Shown: piece after piece, positions 38,768-47,822 of the stretch | Position numbering within the stretch: position 1 is the first letter of the stretch | How the letters are laid out: each line of letters opens with the position of its first letter | The notes under the pieces: model-generated | The model's database searches: none | What the model was told of the DNA's origin: nothing | The model's input: only the letters and a program-made list of their open reading frames with translations | Position numbers and translations under genes: made by a program | DNA from: Chloroflexota bacterium | Lineage (GTDB): Bacteria > Chloroflexota > Dehalococcoidia > Lucifugimonadales > UBA3495 | Assembly (NCBI GenBank): GCA_009840175.1 | Contig: VXOI01000228.1 | Location: 1-50,571 of the forward strand | Reading direction: 5' to 3' | Length of the DNA: 50,571 bases

Positions 38768-39838
38768 ATGAAATTCGGCCTGATGTATGAAATCCAGATT
38801 CCCGAACCCCATCATCCCGGTATAGAGGCGGAGCGCTACAAGCAGGTATTGGCCCAGGTGGACCTGGCCGACGAAGTCGGCTTCGAGTACTTCTGGACCG
38901 TGGAGCACCACTTCCTGCGGGAGTTCTCCCACTGCTCCGCGCCCGAGGTGCTCTACGGCGCCATCTCCCAGCGCACCAAGCGCATCCGCATCGGCCACGC
39001 CGTGGCCCTGCTGCCCTCGCAGTACAACCACCCCGTCCGTGTCGCCGAGCGCGCCGCCGTGCTGGACATCCTCAGCGACGGGCGCATGGAGCTGGGCACC
39101 GGGCGCTCCACTACCCTCATCGAGATGGACGGCTTTGAGGTTGACCCGGCGCAGACCCAGGCCCAGTGGAACGAAGCCATCCGAATGATTCCCAAGATGT
39201 GGACAGAAGACCCCTTCTCGCACCAGGGCGAGTTCTTCAACATCCCGGAGCGGTCGGTCATCCCCAAGCCGGTGCAGCAGCCGCACCCGCCCATGTGGGT
39301 TGCCTGCAGCCAGCCCGACAGCTTCCGCCGCGCCGGTGAGCAGGGCCTGGGCGTCCTCTGCTTCAACCTCGGCGGATACGCCCAGATGGAGGAGCGGGTC
39401 GCCGCATACCGCGAGGCCATCAAGAACGCCAACCCCGTCGGCTCCTTCGTCAACGACCAGGTGGCGGCCCTCTGCATCGTCCACTGCGGCGAGGACGGCG
39501 AGGAAGCCCGTCGCGTCGGCGGGCCGGAGGGAGCCTGGTTCGTGCAGATGGCCGAGAACCTGTACGCTCCATGGGCCGGACGCGAGGTTCCCGACAGCTA
39601 CAAGTTCGCCGTGGACGCCATCCAGACCGAGCGAGTGGACAAGACGGCGCAGGACCACCTGGACTCCGGGGCCTTCGCCATGGGCACCCCCGACGAGATT
39701 ATCGAGGTGATGAAGAAGTACCAGGAGGCCGGCGTTGACCAGGTGCTGTGCTTCGTCCAGCCCGGCAATCTGTCCCACACCCGCATCATGGACTCCATCA
39801 AGCTCATGGGCAAGCACGTCATACCCTACTTCAAGTAA
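38768..39838 (+). CDS. LLM class flavin-dependent oxidoreductase
   Basis: FGLMYEIQIPEPH, TVEHHFLREFSHCSAPEV, GHAVALLPSQYNHPVRVAERAAVLDILSDGRMELGTGRS. Confidence 0.92.
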   Translation: MKFGLMYEIQIPEPHHPGIEAERYKQVLAQVDLADEVGFEYFWTVEHHFLREFSHCSAPEVLYGAISQRTKRIRIGHAVALLPSQYNHPVRVAERAAVLDILSDGRMELGTGRSTTLIEMDGFEVDPAQTQAQWNEAIRMIPKMWTEDPFSHQGEFFNIPERSVIPKPVQQPHPPMWVACSQPDSFRRAGEQGLGVLCFNLGGYAQMEERVAAYREAIKNANPVGSFVNDQVAALCIVHCGEDGEEARRVGGPEGAWFVQMAENLYAPWAGREVPDSYKFAVDAIQTERVDKTAQDHLDSGAFAMGTPDEIIEVMKKYQEAGVDQVLCFVQPGNLSHTRIMDSIKLMGKHVIPYFK

Positions 39839-39867
39839 GACAAGGCACCGGACCAGCGCTGACGCAC

Positions 39868-39896
39868 GTAGGGGCGGGTTTGAAACCCGCCCCTAC
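39868..39896. repeat. Perfect palindromic REP-like element
   Basis: GTAGGGGCGGGTTT-g-AAACCCGCCCCTAC. Confidence 0.85.
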
Positions 39897-39922
39897 ATCA
39901 TTTCCAGCCCCGTCTCCGTCAG

Positions 39923-39958
39923 TTCCCTATCCCTCCGGGGGAGGGTTAGGGTGGGGGC
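39923..39958. repeat. CCCTCTCCC REP-like element, degenerate
   Basis: TTCCCTATCCCTCCGGGGGAGGGTTAGGGTGGGGG. Confidence 0.75.
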
Positions 39959-39969
39959 ATCCGCTCGGC

Positions 39970-40113
39970 TTAATCGGAAGAAGGCAGCTTGCGCGGTTCC
40001 TGCAACTCCATCTTGACTTCGCAGCACTCGATCTCGCCGTCGCCGCTCTTGGTGCAGAGGACGCTGCTGCCGCAGGTCTCGCAGGTATACCGCTTTCCCA
40101 ACTGATTTGCCAT
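39970..40113 (-). CDS. Desulforedoxin-like mini-protein (47 aa)
   Basis: MANQLGKRYTCETCGSSVLCTKSGDGEIECCEVKMELQEPRKLPSSD; CxxC...CC pattern; internal start 40113. Confidence 0.7.
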   Translation of the reverse strand: MANQLGKRYTCETCGSSVLCTKSGDGEIECCEVKMELQEPRKLPSSD

Positions 40114-40124
40114 TGCTGAACCCT

Positions 40125-40241
40125 CTACTTGAGCTGCATCGGCTCGCCGCAACAGCCGACGCTGCCGGTCCCGCCCTTGGTTACGATGAATTCGGCCTTG
40201 CATTGCGCGCAGACATAGCGCTTGCCGGTCTGGTTAGCCAC
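40125..40241 (-). CDS. Desulforedoxin-like mini-protein (38 aa, GTG start), absent from the ORF track
   Basis: Hand translation VANQTGKRYVCAQCKAEFIVTKGGTGSVGCCGEPMQLK, paralogous to 39970..40113. Confidence 0.7.
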   Translation of the reverse strand: MANQTGKRYVCAQCKAEFIVTKGGTGSVGCCGEPMQLK

Positions 40242-40326
40242 GAGTCGCGCTCCCTGTTGCGGAATTAAGTATCAGTAATTGTAGCTTGCTGATAACGGCG
40301 TTTCAACTTAGCGTCGCCGACGCGCT

Positions 40327-40746
40327 CTACTCCTGTTTGAAGCGGACGAGGAAACTGGCTTCGCCGAGAGGAATGCCGTCGAACAGGATGGCCGCGGAGT
40401 GCTGCCCAGGGGCCTGCACCGGAATTCGGAAGGTCTTGATCCACCGCTGGAACAGGATGCCCTCGTCCCAGTCCACTCTCTGGGCGGGCGGCGTCTCCAG
40501 CGGGACGCCGGGCGTCTTCAGCGCCACGAAGAGGCGGTGCTCGCCGGGCAGTGCCCCGCCAATGCAGAAGGCCAAGTTCACGTCAACCTCGGCCACCACC
40601 GGCCCACCCTCACCGCCCGGCAGTGGTTCCGGCAAGTCCACCAAGTCCACGATGTTGTTCAGATTCAGCTCGCCGTCGTCGCCTTCCGAGGTGCTGCGAC
40701 AGAATAGGGCGTACTTCAGATAAGGGTCGTCAATGCCTGTCGTCAA
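40327..40746 (-). CDS. Conserved protein, possibly DUF6941-like
   Basis: Compact 139-aa ORF with YALFCRSTSEGDDGELNLNNIVDLVDLP and C-terminal beta-like pattern. Confidence 0.5.
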   Translation of the reverse strand: MTTGIDDPYLKYALFCRSTSEGDDGELNLNNIVDLVDLPEPLPGGEGGPVVAEVDVNLAFCIGGALPGEHRLFVALKTPGVPLETPPAQRVDWDEGILFQRWIKTFRIPVQAPGQHSAAILFDGIPLGEASFLVRFKQE

Positions 40747-40778
40747 CCGCTTTCTCCCCTGTGGTTCGTATCAGCAAA

Positions 40779-42482
40779 CTATTTTATCACGGGATGGTGT
40801 TTCAACGCAGACGGCGCGGTTGGATTATAATTGCGTTCAAAGCCGCAACCGGGAGGATGACACGATGGCCCTGAGCCGAGAGCAGTTCGAATCCGGAATG
40901 AGCAGCCATCGTGTACCGTAGGCAGAACTGTATCCCCAATCCGTAGAACCTCGGATTCCCCTCGGCCAATCGGACTGTCTCCGGGCATAGGCATCGTGTA
41001 GTGAACGATTGCTTGACTTGGGGCGACGGCGATCTCCTTTACAAAGGAACGGACAAAGGCTTTCGTCTCCGTAAGTTCGCTCTGCATAAGAAAATCGCTC
41101 ATCTCTTGTGCGTAGGCCGTAATCCTTGCATCGTCCAAGCGTACCGGACGGTTTGCCAGGGCCGCCCTGGCTTCCTCTGCGGCCACCTCCAACTTTTCCT
41201 GGCGCTCTTGGTGTTCCCGTAGACGGGGGATAATGTCGTTGATTTCCAGATCGGTGGTCTCAACGGCTTGCCAGAGCCGGTCCATTCGCCTGCGGACTTC
41301 AATCGATTCTTCCACGACTGCCGCAAGCCGTTCTTTCTGTTCTTGAAACACTTCGTCCAACTCTTCATTGACGAGTTCCACTAGGGTCTTTATGTTGCCC
41401 TCGGTAAGGACGTTCACCCTGATCTGGTCGATAATTGTGCGCTCGAACCTTTTGGCGTTTAGCCTGGGCGTCTCGCAAGCACCTTTCCCGCGCTTGAGCA
41501 ATGAGTTACAAACGTAGTAGGCGTATTGCCCACTCTTGGCATCTTGGCCAGTCAGGGCACTGCCGCACTGGGAGCATTTGGCGATCCCACTGAGGATGTA
41601 AGGGCTGGCTGTCCTCTGTGGGTGTCGCTTATCCGGGGCATTAGCCTGCATCACTTTGGCAACCCGCTCGTATTCATCTCGGGAAACTATGGACGGGAAG
41701 GCATTCTCTACGCGAATGGGCGGAAATTTATCCTTAGCGGTCACGCCCCAGACAAGAGTGCCGGTGTAAACTTCGTTCATCAAAATCCTGTGGACCGTGG
41801 TCTTCAGCCACTTCGTTCCCCGTGGGCTGGCAATGCCTTCTTGATTGAAACTCTTCGCTATGTCCAACGTGCTCTTCCCCAACCCTGCCATTAGGTACAT
41901 CCTGCGCACTATGGAGTCGGCCGGCGGGTCGAGCGCGAGCTTGGGGCGCTTTTTGGGACCATCGGATACAAAGACCCTCTTGTAACCGTAGGGAGCGTGA
42001 GGGGTTACCCAGAACCCGCGAGAGGCAGCCTCTCTCGTGCCCCGCATAACGTCTTGCGCTAAATTTTCCGAGTAGAACTCGTCCACGGACTCGATGATGG
42101 CCTCCATCAACTTTCCAGTGGGGGAGTCGTCGGCGTGCTCGGTTATAGATACGACACGAATCCCCCTGCGGCGGAGCATGGACTTAAAGGCGACGGCGTG
42201 TTCCCGCTTGCGAGTGAACCGGGAAAATTTCCAGACTAGGATCTCGTTGAAGGGTGCATTAGGCTTGCTCGCTTCGTCCAGCATCTTGCGAAATTCGGTG
42301 CGGTCAGCTATACGTCCGCTCTCGGCCTCGTCAACGTACTCCCGAGCCACAATATAGCCGTTCCGATCTGCGTAGTCGCGTAAGGCCCGCAACTGAGCGG
42401 ATATTGAAAGGTCCACGTCTTGTCGGTCACTGGACACCCTAGCGTAGAGTGCCGCCGGAATGAGACCCGCTTTGTGGTTCAT
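40779..42482 (-). CDS. Large serine recombinase (resolvase N-term, Recombinase, zinc-ribbon)
   Basis: AALYARVSSDRQDVDLSISAQLRALRDYA, WKFSRFTRKREHA, GYKRV, SGIAKCSQCGSALTG; ATG 42482 with AGGAGG upstream. Confidence 0.93.
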   Translation of the reverse strand: MNHKAGLIPAALYARVSSDRQDVDLSISAQLRALRDYADRNGYIVAREYVDEAESGRIADRTEFRKMLDEASKPNAPFNEILVWKFSRFTRKREHAVAFKSMLRRRGIRVVSITEHADDSPTGKLMEAIIESVDEFYSENLAQDVMRGTREAASRGFWVTPHAPYGYKRVFVSDGPKKRPKLALDPPADSIVRRMYLMAGLGKSTLDIAKSFNQEGIASPRGTKWLKTTVHRILMNEVYTGTLVWGVTAKDKFPPIRVENAFPSIVSRDEYERVAKVMQANAPDKRHPQRTASPYILSGIAKCSQCGSALTGQDAKSGQYAYYVCNSLLKRGKGACETPRLNAKRFERTIIDQIRVNVLTEGNIKTLVELVNEELDEVFQEQKERLAAVVEESIEVRRRMDRLWQAVETTDLEINDIIPRLREHQERQEKLEVAAEEARAALANRPVRLDDARITAYAQEMSDFLMQSELTETKAFVRSFVKEIAVAPSQAIVHYTMPMPGDSPIGRGESEVLRIGDTVLPTVHDGCSFRIRTALGSGPSCHPPGCGFERNYNPTAPSALKHHPVIK

Positions 42483-42525
42483 GCTGCTTGCCTCCTGTAA
42501 CTGAAGAATGTTCTCGGGAGCAGCG

Positions 42526-42849
42526 TCAACTGCGCCCAGATGCGAATCGACTGTTGGGTTCTTCCTTTCCATCAAGAGGGACGGCCTGTAACCGGAATCC
42601 CAGGGCACCAAGCACGCGAAGTACGGTGCCTACTTCAGGCCTGGCCCCGGCTTTCATTGACTTGTAGAGACTTTTCTCCCCCAGGCCGGTCTCCTGGGCT
42701 AACCTCTTCATTCGGTGGGCGCGGGCCATCTGCGCCAGAAGGCCCATCAACTCGTCCACTGACGTTCTGGAGGCTGGGTCAACAGCGGCCAGGGCCAGGT
42801 TCAAGGCTGCGGCCATTTCGTCCTCGCTGAGGCACCGGGCATCTGGCAT
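42526..42849 (-). CDS. HTH protein resembling addiction-module antidotes
   Basis: ARAHRMKRLAQETGLGEKSLYKSMKAGARPEVGTVLRVLGALGFRL; start reassigned to ATG 42849. Confidence 0.72.
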   Translation of the reverse strand: MPDARCLSEDEMAAALNLALAAVDPASRTSVDELMGLLAQMARAHRMKRLAQETGLGEKSLYKSMKAGARPEVGTVLRVLGALGFRLQAVPLDGKEEPNSRFASGRS

Positions 42850-43025
42850 GGTCAAGCTCCAATGAACTGATCGTCCCGATTTGTGCGACGTTTCGTTCCT
42901 GCTCCATAGGGTATCGCATTGGATACTTCCAGCGCAAGGAGTGACCGGCAATCCGTCCTGCCGGATCAAGGAGCGGCCCCCTCGCCACCCTTGCCGTCCG
43001 GGTTTTGTTCAGGTGGGACGGCAGG

Positions 43026-44693
43026 TCATGCGAATGGACACCCTAGCTCCAGAACATCGGGGCTGCGCCATGCCTTCCCCAATGGCCCGACCTGTTCCAG
43101 CCGTTCCCTGAAGGAAACCCACAGAGGCACATCCACCTTGGCGCGTTCCATCTCCTGGCGGGCGACGCCGAGGAAGTTGCCCTCGGCCAAGTAATCGTCG
43201 AAGACCACCAGCACGAAGGGTTGGTGGCCGTGGTCATCCAGGGGGCGCTTGGTGGAGTAATACCGCAGGTAAGGAGCGAGGCGGGCGGCCATAGTGGAGG
43301 GATGGATGGCGCGCCGCTCCCATTCCAAGAAGAAGGGAAGGGTATTGTCGCCGGCGCGGACCACGCCATAGCCGTCGGGATGCACGGAGCGGAGGCTGCC
43401 CCGGTGGTGGAAGTAGCGGGTGGAGTGGTGGGGCGAGCTGAGCTGGATTACCTGAACGCCGGGGGTCGCCCCGGCCTGCCGCGCCAGGTCGGCCATGAAG
43501 CGGTGGACGGCCTGGGTGTGCTGGATGGTGCGGGCCAGGGGACGGGCGCGGACGCCGGGAACGTCCCGCCAGTGGGCGGGCGGCGTCCCGTCGTCGTGGT
43601 CCACGGCCCAGCGGCGGATGGCGGCGGCGACGGAGGCGCGGTCCCGTCGAGCCAAAAACGCCAATCCCCGGCGGCTGAGAGCGAGGAGTCGACGTCCGTC
43701 CGGGGACGCCTCGGCCACCAGGTCCAGGCGCTTCAGCGGGGCCAGGATCTTGGACACGCCGGAGGGGGAGAGACCCAGCAGGCCGCCCAGGTCGTCGGCC
43801 TTGATCCAGGGCCAGTCGGACAGGCAGTCGAGCAGGCGCTTGGCGGCGGGTCCCAGGGCCAGGGGCAGCCGGTGGTCGGGAAGGCCGTCGTGGTTGTTGA
43901 TCTCCACGGGACCGGGCAGGGAAAGCCGGGACAGGGGCGGCTCCGCGGGCAGGGCGCCGCCGGGGGCTAGTTGATCCAGGACGCGGCGCAGGGTGAGGGT
44001 GGTGTCGATGTTGGCGGCGCGCCAGACGGGGTCGTCGGCCCAAGCGCGGGCGGCGTCGGCTTCCAGCGCCAGGTGGACCGGGCCGGGGTAGCGGGCCAGG
44101 GGTCGGCGGGCCTGACGGAGGCGAGGCTCATCGGGCAGCAGGACCAGGAGCGCACGGGGATTGAGGCGCTCGTGGTCGGTGAGCCGCCCGATCCGGTCGG
44201 CGAAAACGGTGCGGTCTGCGGTGTGGCCCCAGCGGATGATGCCCAGGGTCTTGCCGCCGGGCAGCGCCACGCCGGCGTCCAGGGGGTCGGCCCGGTACCA
44301 TTGGAACCGGGGTATGTCATCTGCGGCGTCGGCCAGGGCCGAGGCCAGGCGATAGATCACGGCCACGGCGTCCAAGCGCTCCAGCAACAGCCGCTGCCAG
44401 TGGGCGGAGGCTGGGTACCGGTCCAGGACATGGCGGAGGTTAGAGCCCTGACGCTGAGCGAGTCGTCGCCAGCCGCGTTCGGTCAGGCGCCAGCGGCGGG
44501 TGGTGGCGGTCAGGGGAGCGGCGTGGCGGACGCACTCCACCAAGCCCTCACCTTGAAAGGTAGCCAGGGAGTTGTGAGCGGTGCGCTCGCCCAAGCCGGC
44601 CGCGGCGGCCAGCTCCAACCGATCCAGGAAGGGCATGGCCGCCAGGGTGCGCAGGGCAACGTCGTCGCGCCGGAGGGAACTCATCCCCGTCAA
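43026..44693 (-). CDS. Replication-relaxation family protein
   Basis: N-terminal winged-helix (LRTLAAMPFLDRLELAAAAGLGERTAHNSLATFQGEGLVE) and C-terminal nuclease-like region; adjacent to conjugative ATPase. Confidence 0.65.
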   Translation of the reverse strand: MTGMSSLRRDDVALRTLAAMPFLDRLELAAAAGLGERTAHNSLATFQGEGLVECVRHAAPLTATTRRWRLTERGWRRLAQRQGSNLRHVLDRYPASAHWQRLLLERLDAVAVIYRLASALADAADDIPRFQWYRADPLDAGVALPGGKTLGIIRWGHTADRTVFADRIGRLTDHERLNPRALLVLLPDEPRLRQARRPLARYPGPVHLALEADAARAWADDPVWRAANIDTTLTLRRVLDQLAPGGALPAEPPLSRLSLPGPVEINNHDGLPDHRLPLALGPAAKRLLDCLSDWPWIKADDLGGLLGLSPSGVSKILAPLKRLDLVAEASPDGRRLLALSRRGLAFLARRDRASVAAAIRRWAVDHDDGTPPAHWRDVPGVRARPLARTIQHTQAVHRFMADLARQAGATPGVQVIQLSSPHHSTRYFHHRGSLRSVHPDGYGVVRAGDNTLPFFLEWERRAIHPSTMAARLAPYLRYYSTKRPLDDHGHQPFVLVVFDDYLAEGNFLGVARQEMERAKVDVPLWVSFRERLEQVGPLGKAWRSPDVLELGCPFA

Positions 44694-47365
44694 CTCCCGT
44701 CGGTCGGCGCTTGGCCCGGTGCGGCCTCGTCCCGTCGCCGATGCCGGCTTCTGGGTTTCTTCACCGTCCGGCCATGCTGGCCGTCGCCGTCATTGCTGGG
44801 AGGTTCGTTGCCCGGTTGCAGCTCACTGGATTGCCCGGTGCCGGTCTGGCCATTGCCGGACTGCTTGCCGCCGTTCTCGCCGGCGGGGTCAGACTGGTTG
44901 CCCTGCTGCCGCTCCATGCGTTCGCGCAGCTTCTGGACCTGCTCTCGAGCCTCATCCTCCAGGGCGATAACGGCGCCGATGGGAGCGGTGTATTCCACGG
45001 TCCGGGCGCGGACCAGTTCCTCAACCTCCGGGTAGCTCGGCCGGGGCTTTCTGACCATCATGGTGTAGGTGGGTTGGCGCTCTCCCTCGTGGGTGGCCCG
45101 CACGTAGCAGTGGTGGGAGGGCAGGGAGACCAGGTCCTCCTCGGCGACCCGTTCCCGGTCCAACTCGCCCATGATGTCTCGGGCGTCGGCGGCGGCCACC
45201 TGGAACACCGCCAGGCAGCCCACGTTGGCCAGCAGGGTGTCCCGCATGGTGTTCGATAGTTCGGCCAGGCGGGCCAGGCTCTGTGTGGCCAGGATGAAGT
45301 TGGCCCCGAACTTACCCAACTCGCTGAGCATGGACTCGTAATCGACGCCGGGGATGGCCTGCATCTCGTCCACCACCACCAGGGCGCCCCGGCGTTGGTC
45401 GGGGGGCAGGTTGCCCTGCTCGGCGATCACCGCGCCCACCAGGTTAAGCAGGGACGCGCCCACCAGGGCGGAGACGTCCCGGCCGGCGGCGGACTGGGAG
45501 GCCGCCACCAGCAGCACACCGCCGTCGGAGATGACCCGGCGCAGGTCGATGGTGGAGCGGGGCTGTCCCAGGATGGCACGCGCCTTCTTGGAGGAGGCGT
45601 AATAGGCCAGGCGGGTCTGGACCGGGGCCAGGGCCTGGGATCGGGTTTCCCGGGCCCAGCCGGGCAGTTCCCGGAGCCACCAGGCGGCGACGTAGGGGTC
45701 GTCCACCCGCCGGAGCACGTCCCGTCGGAACTCCAGGTCCGCCAGCATGCGCAGTCCGTCCAGGATGGTGAGCTGCTCGTCTTCCTCGGTGTCGGGGTGG
45801 CTGTTGTACTCGTGGAGACTCTTCACGGTGTGTTCCAGGATGGACTGCATCCGGGGGCCCCACTGGTCCCACAGGCCCTTGGCGATGCGGACCACGGAGT
45901 CACAGGTGCGGTCCCGGTCGGGGAAGACGTGGGCGTCCAGAAGGTTGATGCCGGGGACCCGCTCCTCGTCGGCCAGGTCGATGAGGTAGGTTTGGTCGAT
46001 GATCTCCGCCGGAACCCGCTTCAGGATGTCGGTGACCATGTCGGCGTGGGGATCGACAACGATGATGGCGTCGTGGTCGCGGCCGGCGGCCTTTTCGGCC
46101 ATGCGGTGTTCGACGACGTGCTGCATGAGGGTTGACTTGCCCATGCCGGTGCGGGCGACGTAGAGGTGGTGGCGGCGGTAGGTGTCGGGGGAGAAGCGCA
46201 CCGGCCGGGGCTTGCCGTCCACGGTGTCGCCCACATGGGCGCCGCCGACATTAATGGCAGGCGGCGGCAGGACCCGGGCGCCGGCGCGCCGGACCATGGG
46301 CAGTTGGTCACCTGGACCCAGGGGATGCCATAGGGTGGCCAGTTCCCGGACGCCCAACACGCCTCGGGCCTGGAAGAGGCGAGTGGCCGGCGGCATGGGT
46401 TCGGTTTCGGGTATGATGGGTTTGATTTTGCAGGCCCTGAAGCTGGCCCCGGCCAGGTTGTTGTAGTTGGCGTAGCCGGCGGCCACGCTGTCCAGCAGTT
46501 TCTGGGCCCGGTCCTGGCCGGCGTGTTCGGGCAGGATGGCGAACGCCTCCACCTGGGCCTGGTAGGCCATGCGGCTGACCTTTTCCTGAATCATCAGTGG
46601 GTCATGGTGCTTGCCGCCGGAGAGGGCCTTCCTGATGCGCCACCAGGCCCAGCCGGCCACCACCAGCGCGGTGGCGGCGCCCGCGCCCAGGAGGACGGCC
46701 TTCCAGGTTTCGCCGGCCTGGACCCAGAAGTAGCCCCGCAGACCCACCAGGGCGGCCACGCCGAGAATGGCCATGGTGACGCCGTCCTTGGTGTGGACCT
46801 GGGCCCGGCCGGTGTCGGCAGAGAGCGCGGGTTCGGGCTTGGATTGGCGGCGGGCCTTCTCCTGATGCTGGCGGGTCCAGTCGGCGCCCAGAGTCAGCAG
46901 CCGGATTTGGGCCACCACCCGTTCCCCTTCTTCCAAGTCGGACAGGGAGCCGATTATGGCGAGCATGGGGTCGGAGCCCGGGTCCAGCAGGTCGTCGTCA
47001 TGGAAGGGACGCAGGGGTAGGTATTCGGGCCCCTTAATGCGGATGGTCATGGACCAGGCCCGCTCTCCCTCGGCCAGCCGCAGTGGGTCGTCCTCCGGCG
47101 TCACCGGGCTGACCCGTGCCTGGGGGTAGTACACACCCAGTTGTTGGCGGACGAAGGCCCCCTCCCGGCACCGGGCCAGGATACTGACGCCGGCGTCGTC
47201 GCCGACCAGTTCCAGGGAGAAAGGTTCGGCTACGGAGACCGAGGCCAGGAAGTTCTCCACCGCCAGCAGGGTGCGTTCGCCGCTGCGCTGGGGAGTGATG
47301 GTCCAGAGCCTGGTTGCGGGCTTGGGCTTGCCCTTGAACATTCCGGTGAGCAGGTTCTTCAACAT
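44690..47365 (-). CDS. VirD4/HerA-like DNA-translocase or coupling ATPase
   Basis: Two TM helices, Walker A VARTGMGKSTL, Walker B ALVVVDEMQAI, FILATQSLARL; ATGA overlap with downstream gene. Confidence 0.82.
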   Translation of the reverse strand: MLKNLLTGMFKGKPKPATRLWTITPQRSGERTLLAVENFLASVSVAEPFSLELVGDDAGVSILARCREGAFVRQQLGVYYPQARVSPVTPEDDPLRLAEGERAWSMTIRIKGPEYLPLRPFHDDDLLDPGSDPMLAIIGSLSDLEEGERVVAQIRLLTLGADWTRQHQEKARRQSKPEPALSADTGRAQVHTKDGVTMAILGVAALVGLRGYFWVQAGETWKAVLLGAGAATALVVAGWAWWRIRKALSGGKHHDPLMIQEKVSRMAYQAQVEAFAILPEHAGQDRAQKLLDSVAAGYANYNNLAGASFRACKIKPIIPETEPMPPATRLFQARGVLGVRELATLWHPLGPGDQLPMVRRAGARVLPPPAINVGGAHVGDTVDGKPRPVRFSPDTYRRHHLYVARTGMGKSTLMQHVVEHRMAEKAAGRDHDAIIVVDPHADMVTDILKRVPAEIIDQTYLIDLADEERVPGINLLDAHVFPDRDRTCDSVVRIAKGLWDQWGPRMQSILEHTVKSLHEYNSHPDTEEDEQLTILDGLRMLADLEFRRDVLRRVDDPYVAAWWLRELPGWARETRSQALAPVQTRLAYYASSKKARAILGQPRSTIDLRRVISDGGVLLVAASQSAAGRDVSALVGASLLNLVGAVIAEQGNLPPDQRRGALVVVDEMQAIPGVDYESMLSELGKFGANFILATQSLARLAELSNTMRDTLLANVGCLAVFQVAAADARDIMGELDRERVAEEDLVSLPSHHCYVRATHEGERQPTYTMMVRKPRPSYPEVEELVRARTVEYTAPIGAVIALEDEAREQVQKLRERMERQQGNQSDPAGENGGKQSGNGQTGTGQSSELQPGNEPPSNDGDGQHGRTVKKPRSRHRRRDEAAPGQAPTDGS

Positions 47366-47598
47366 GGGTGTTTCTCCTTTCAAGGCCGGCGCGTTTCGCT
47401 TGCTCGTAGCCGGCCTGCGGAAAGCGCGAGCACTGGTAATACAAACATATATTCTATTCCATTATGAGAAGGTAAACCCCGCCGCGCAAGGGGCCGAGCG
47501 TCACCACAGCAAGCGAATCCCCGGCGGGGCGCCTTCCAACCCGGATGTCGGCGCGGTTAGTCCCGCGCCAGGGCGGACGCTCCGGCCTGGCGATGACA

Positions 47599-47806
47599 CG
47601 TCAAAGTGCAATCGCCCGGATGCCCATTTGCCAGTGCTTGGGCTGTAAGGGAAATAAGAGGAGATTGCAGAATACAATCAGAGGCGGGCTTGAACTTGAA
47701 CCCGGCCGGTTTCGCCGGACCGCAAGGAATTTCTGCGAACGATTTGGTTGATGCTCGGTGGCAATCGGATTGCACTGATTGTATTGTAGTGATTGCACTT
47801 TTGACG
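47599..47806. promoter_or_regulatory. Iteron-like cluster of GATTGYA motifs between divergent genes
   Basis: Copies at 47607-47613(-), 47663-47669(+), 47673-47679(-), 47768-47774(+), 47777-47783(+), 47791-47797(+), plus the GCAATCgGATTGC palindrome at 47761-47773. Confidence 0.65.
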
Positions 47807-47822
47807 CGAGGTGAGCCATCAT

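Noticed and set aside
38690-39817. 375-aa minus-strand ORF
   Set aside because: Antisense shadow of the LLM gene at 38768..39838.
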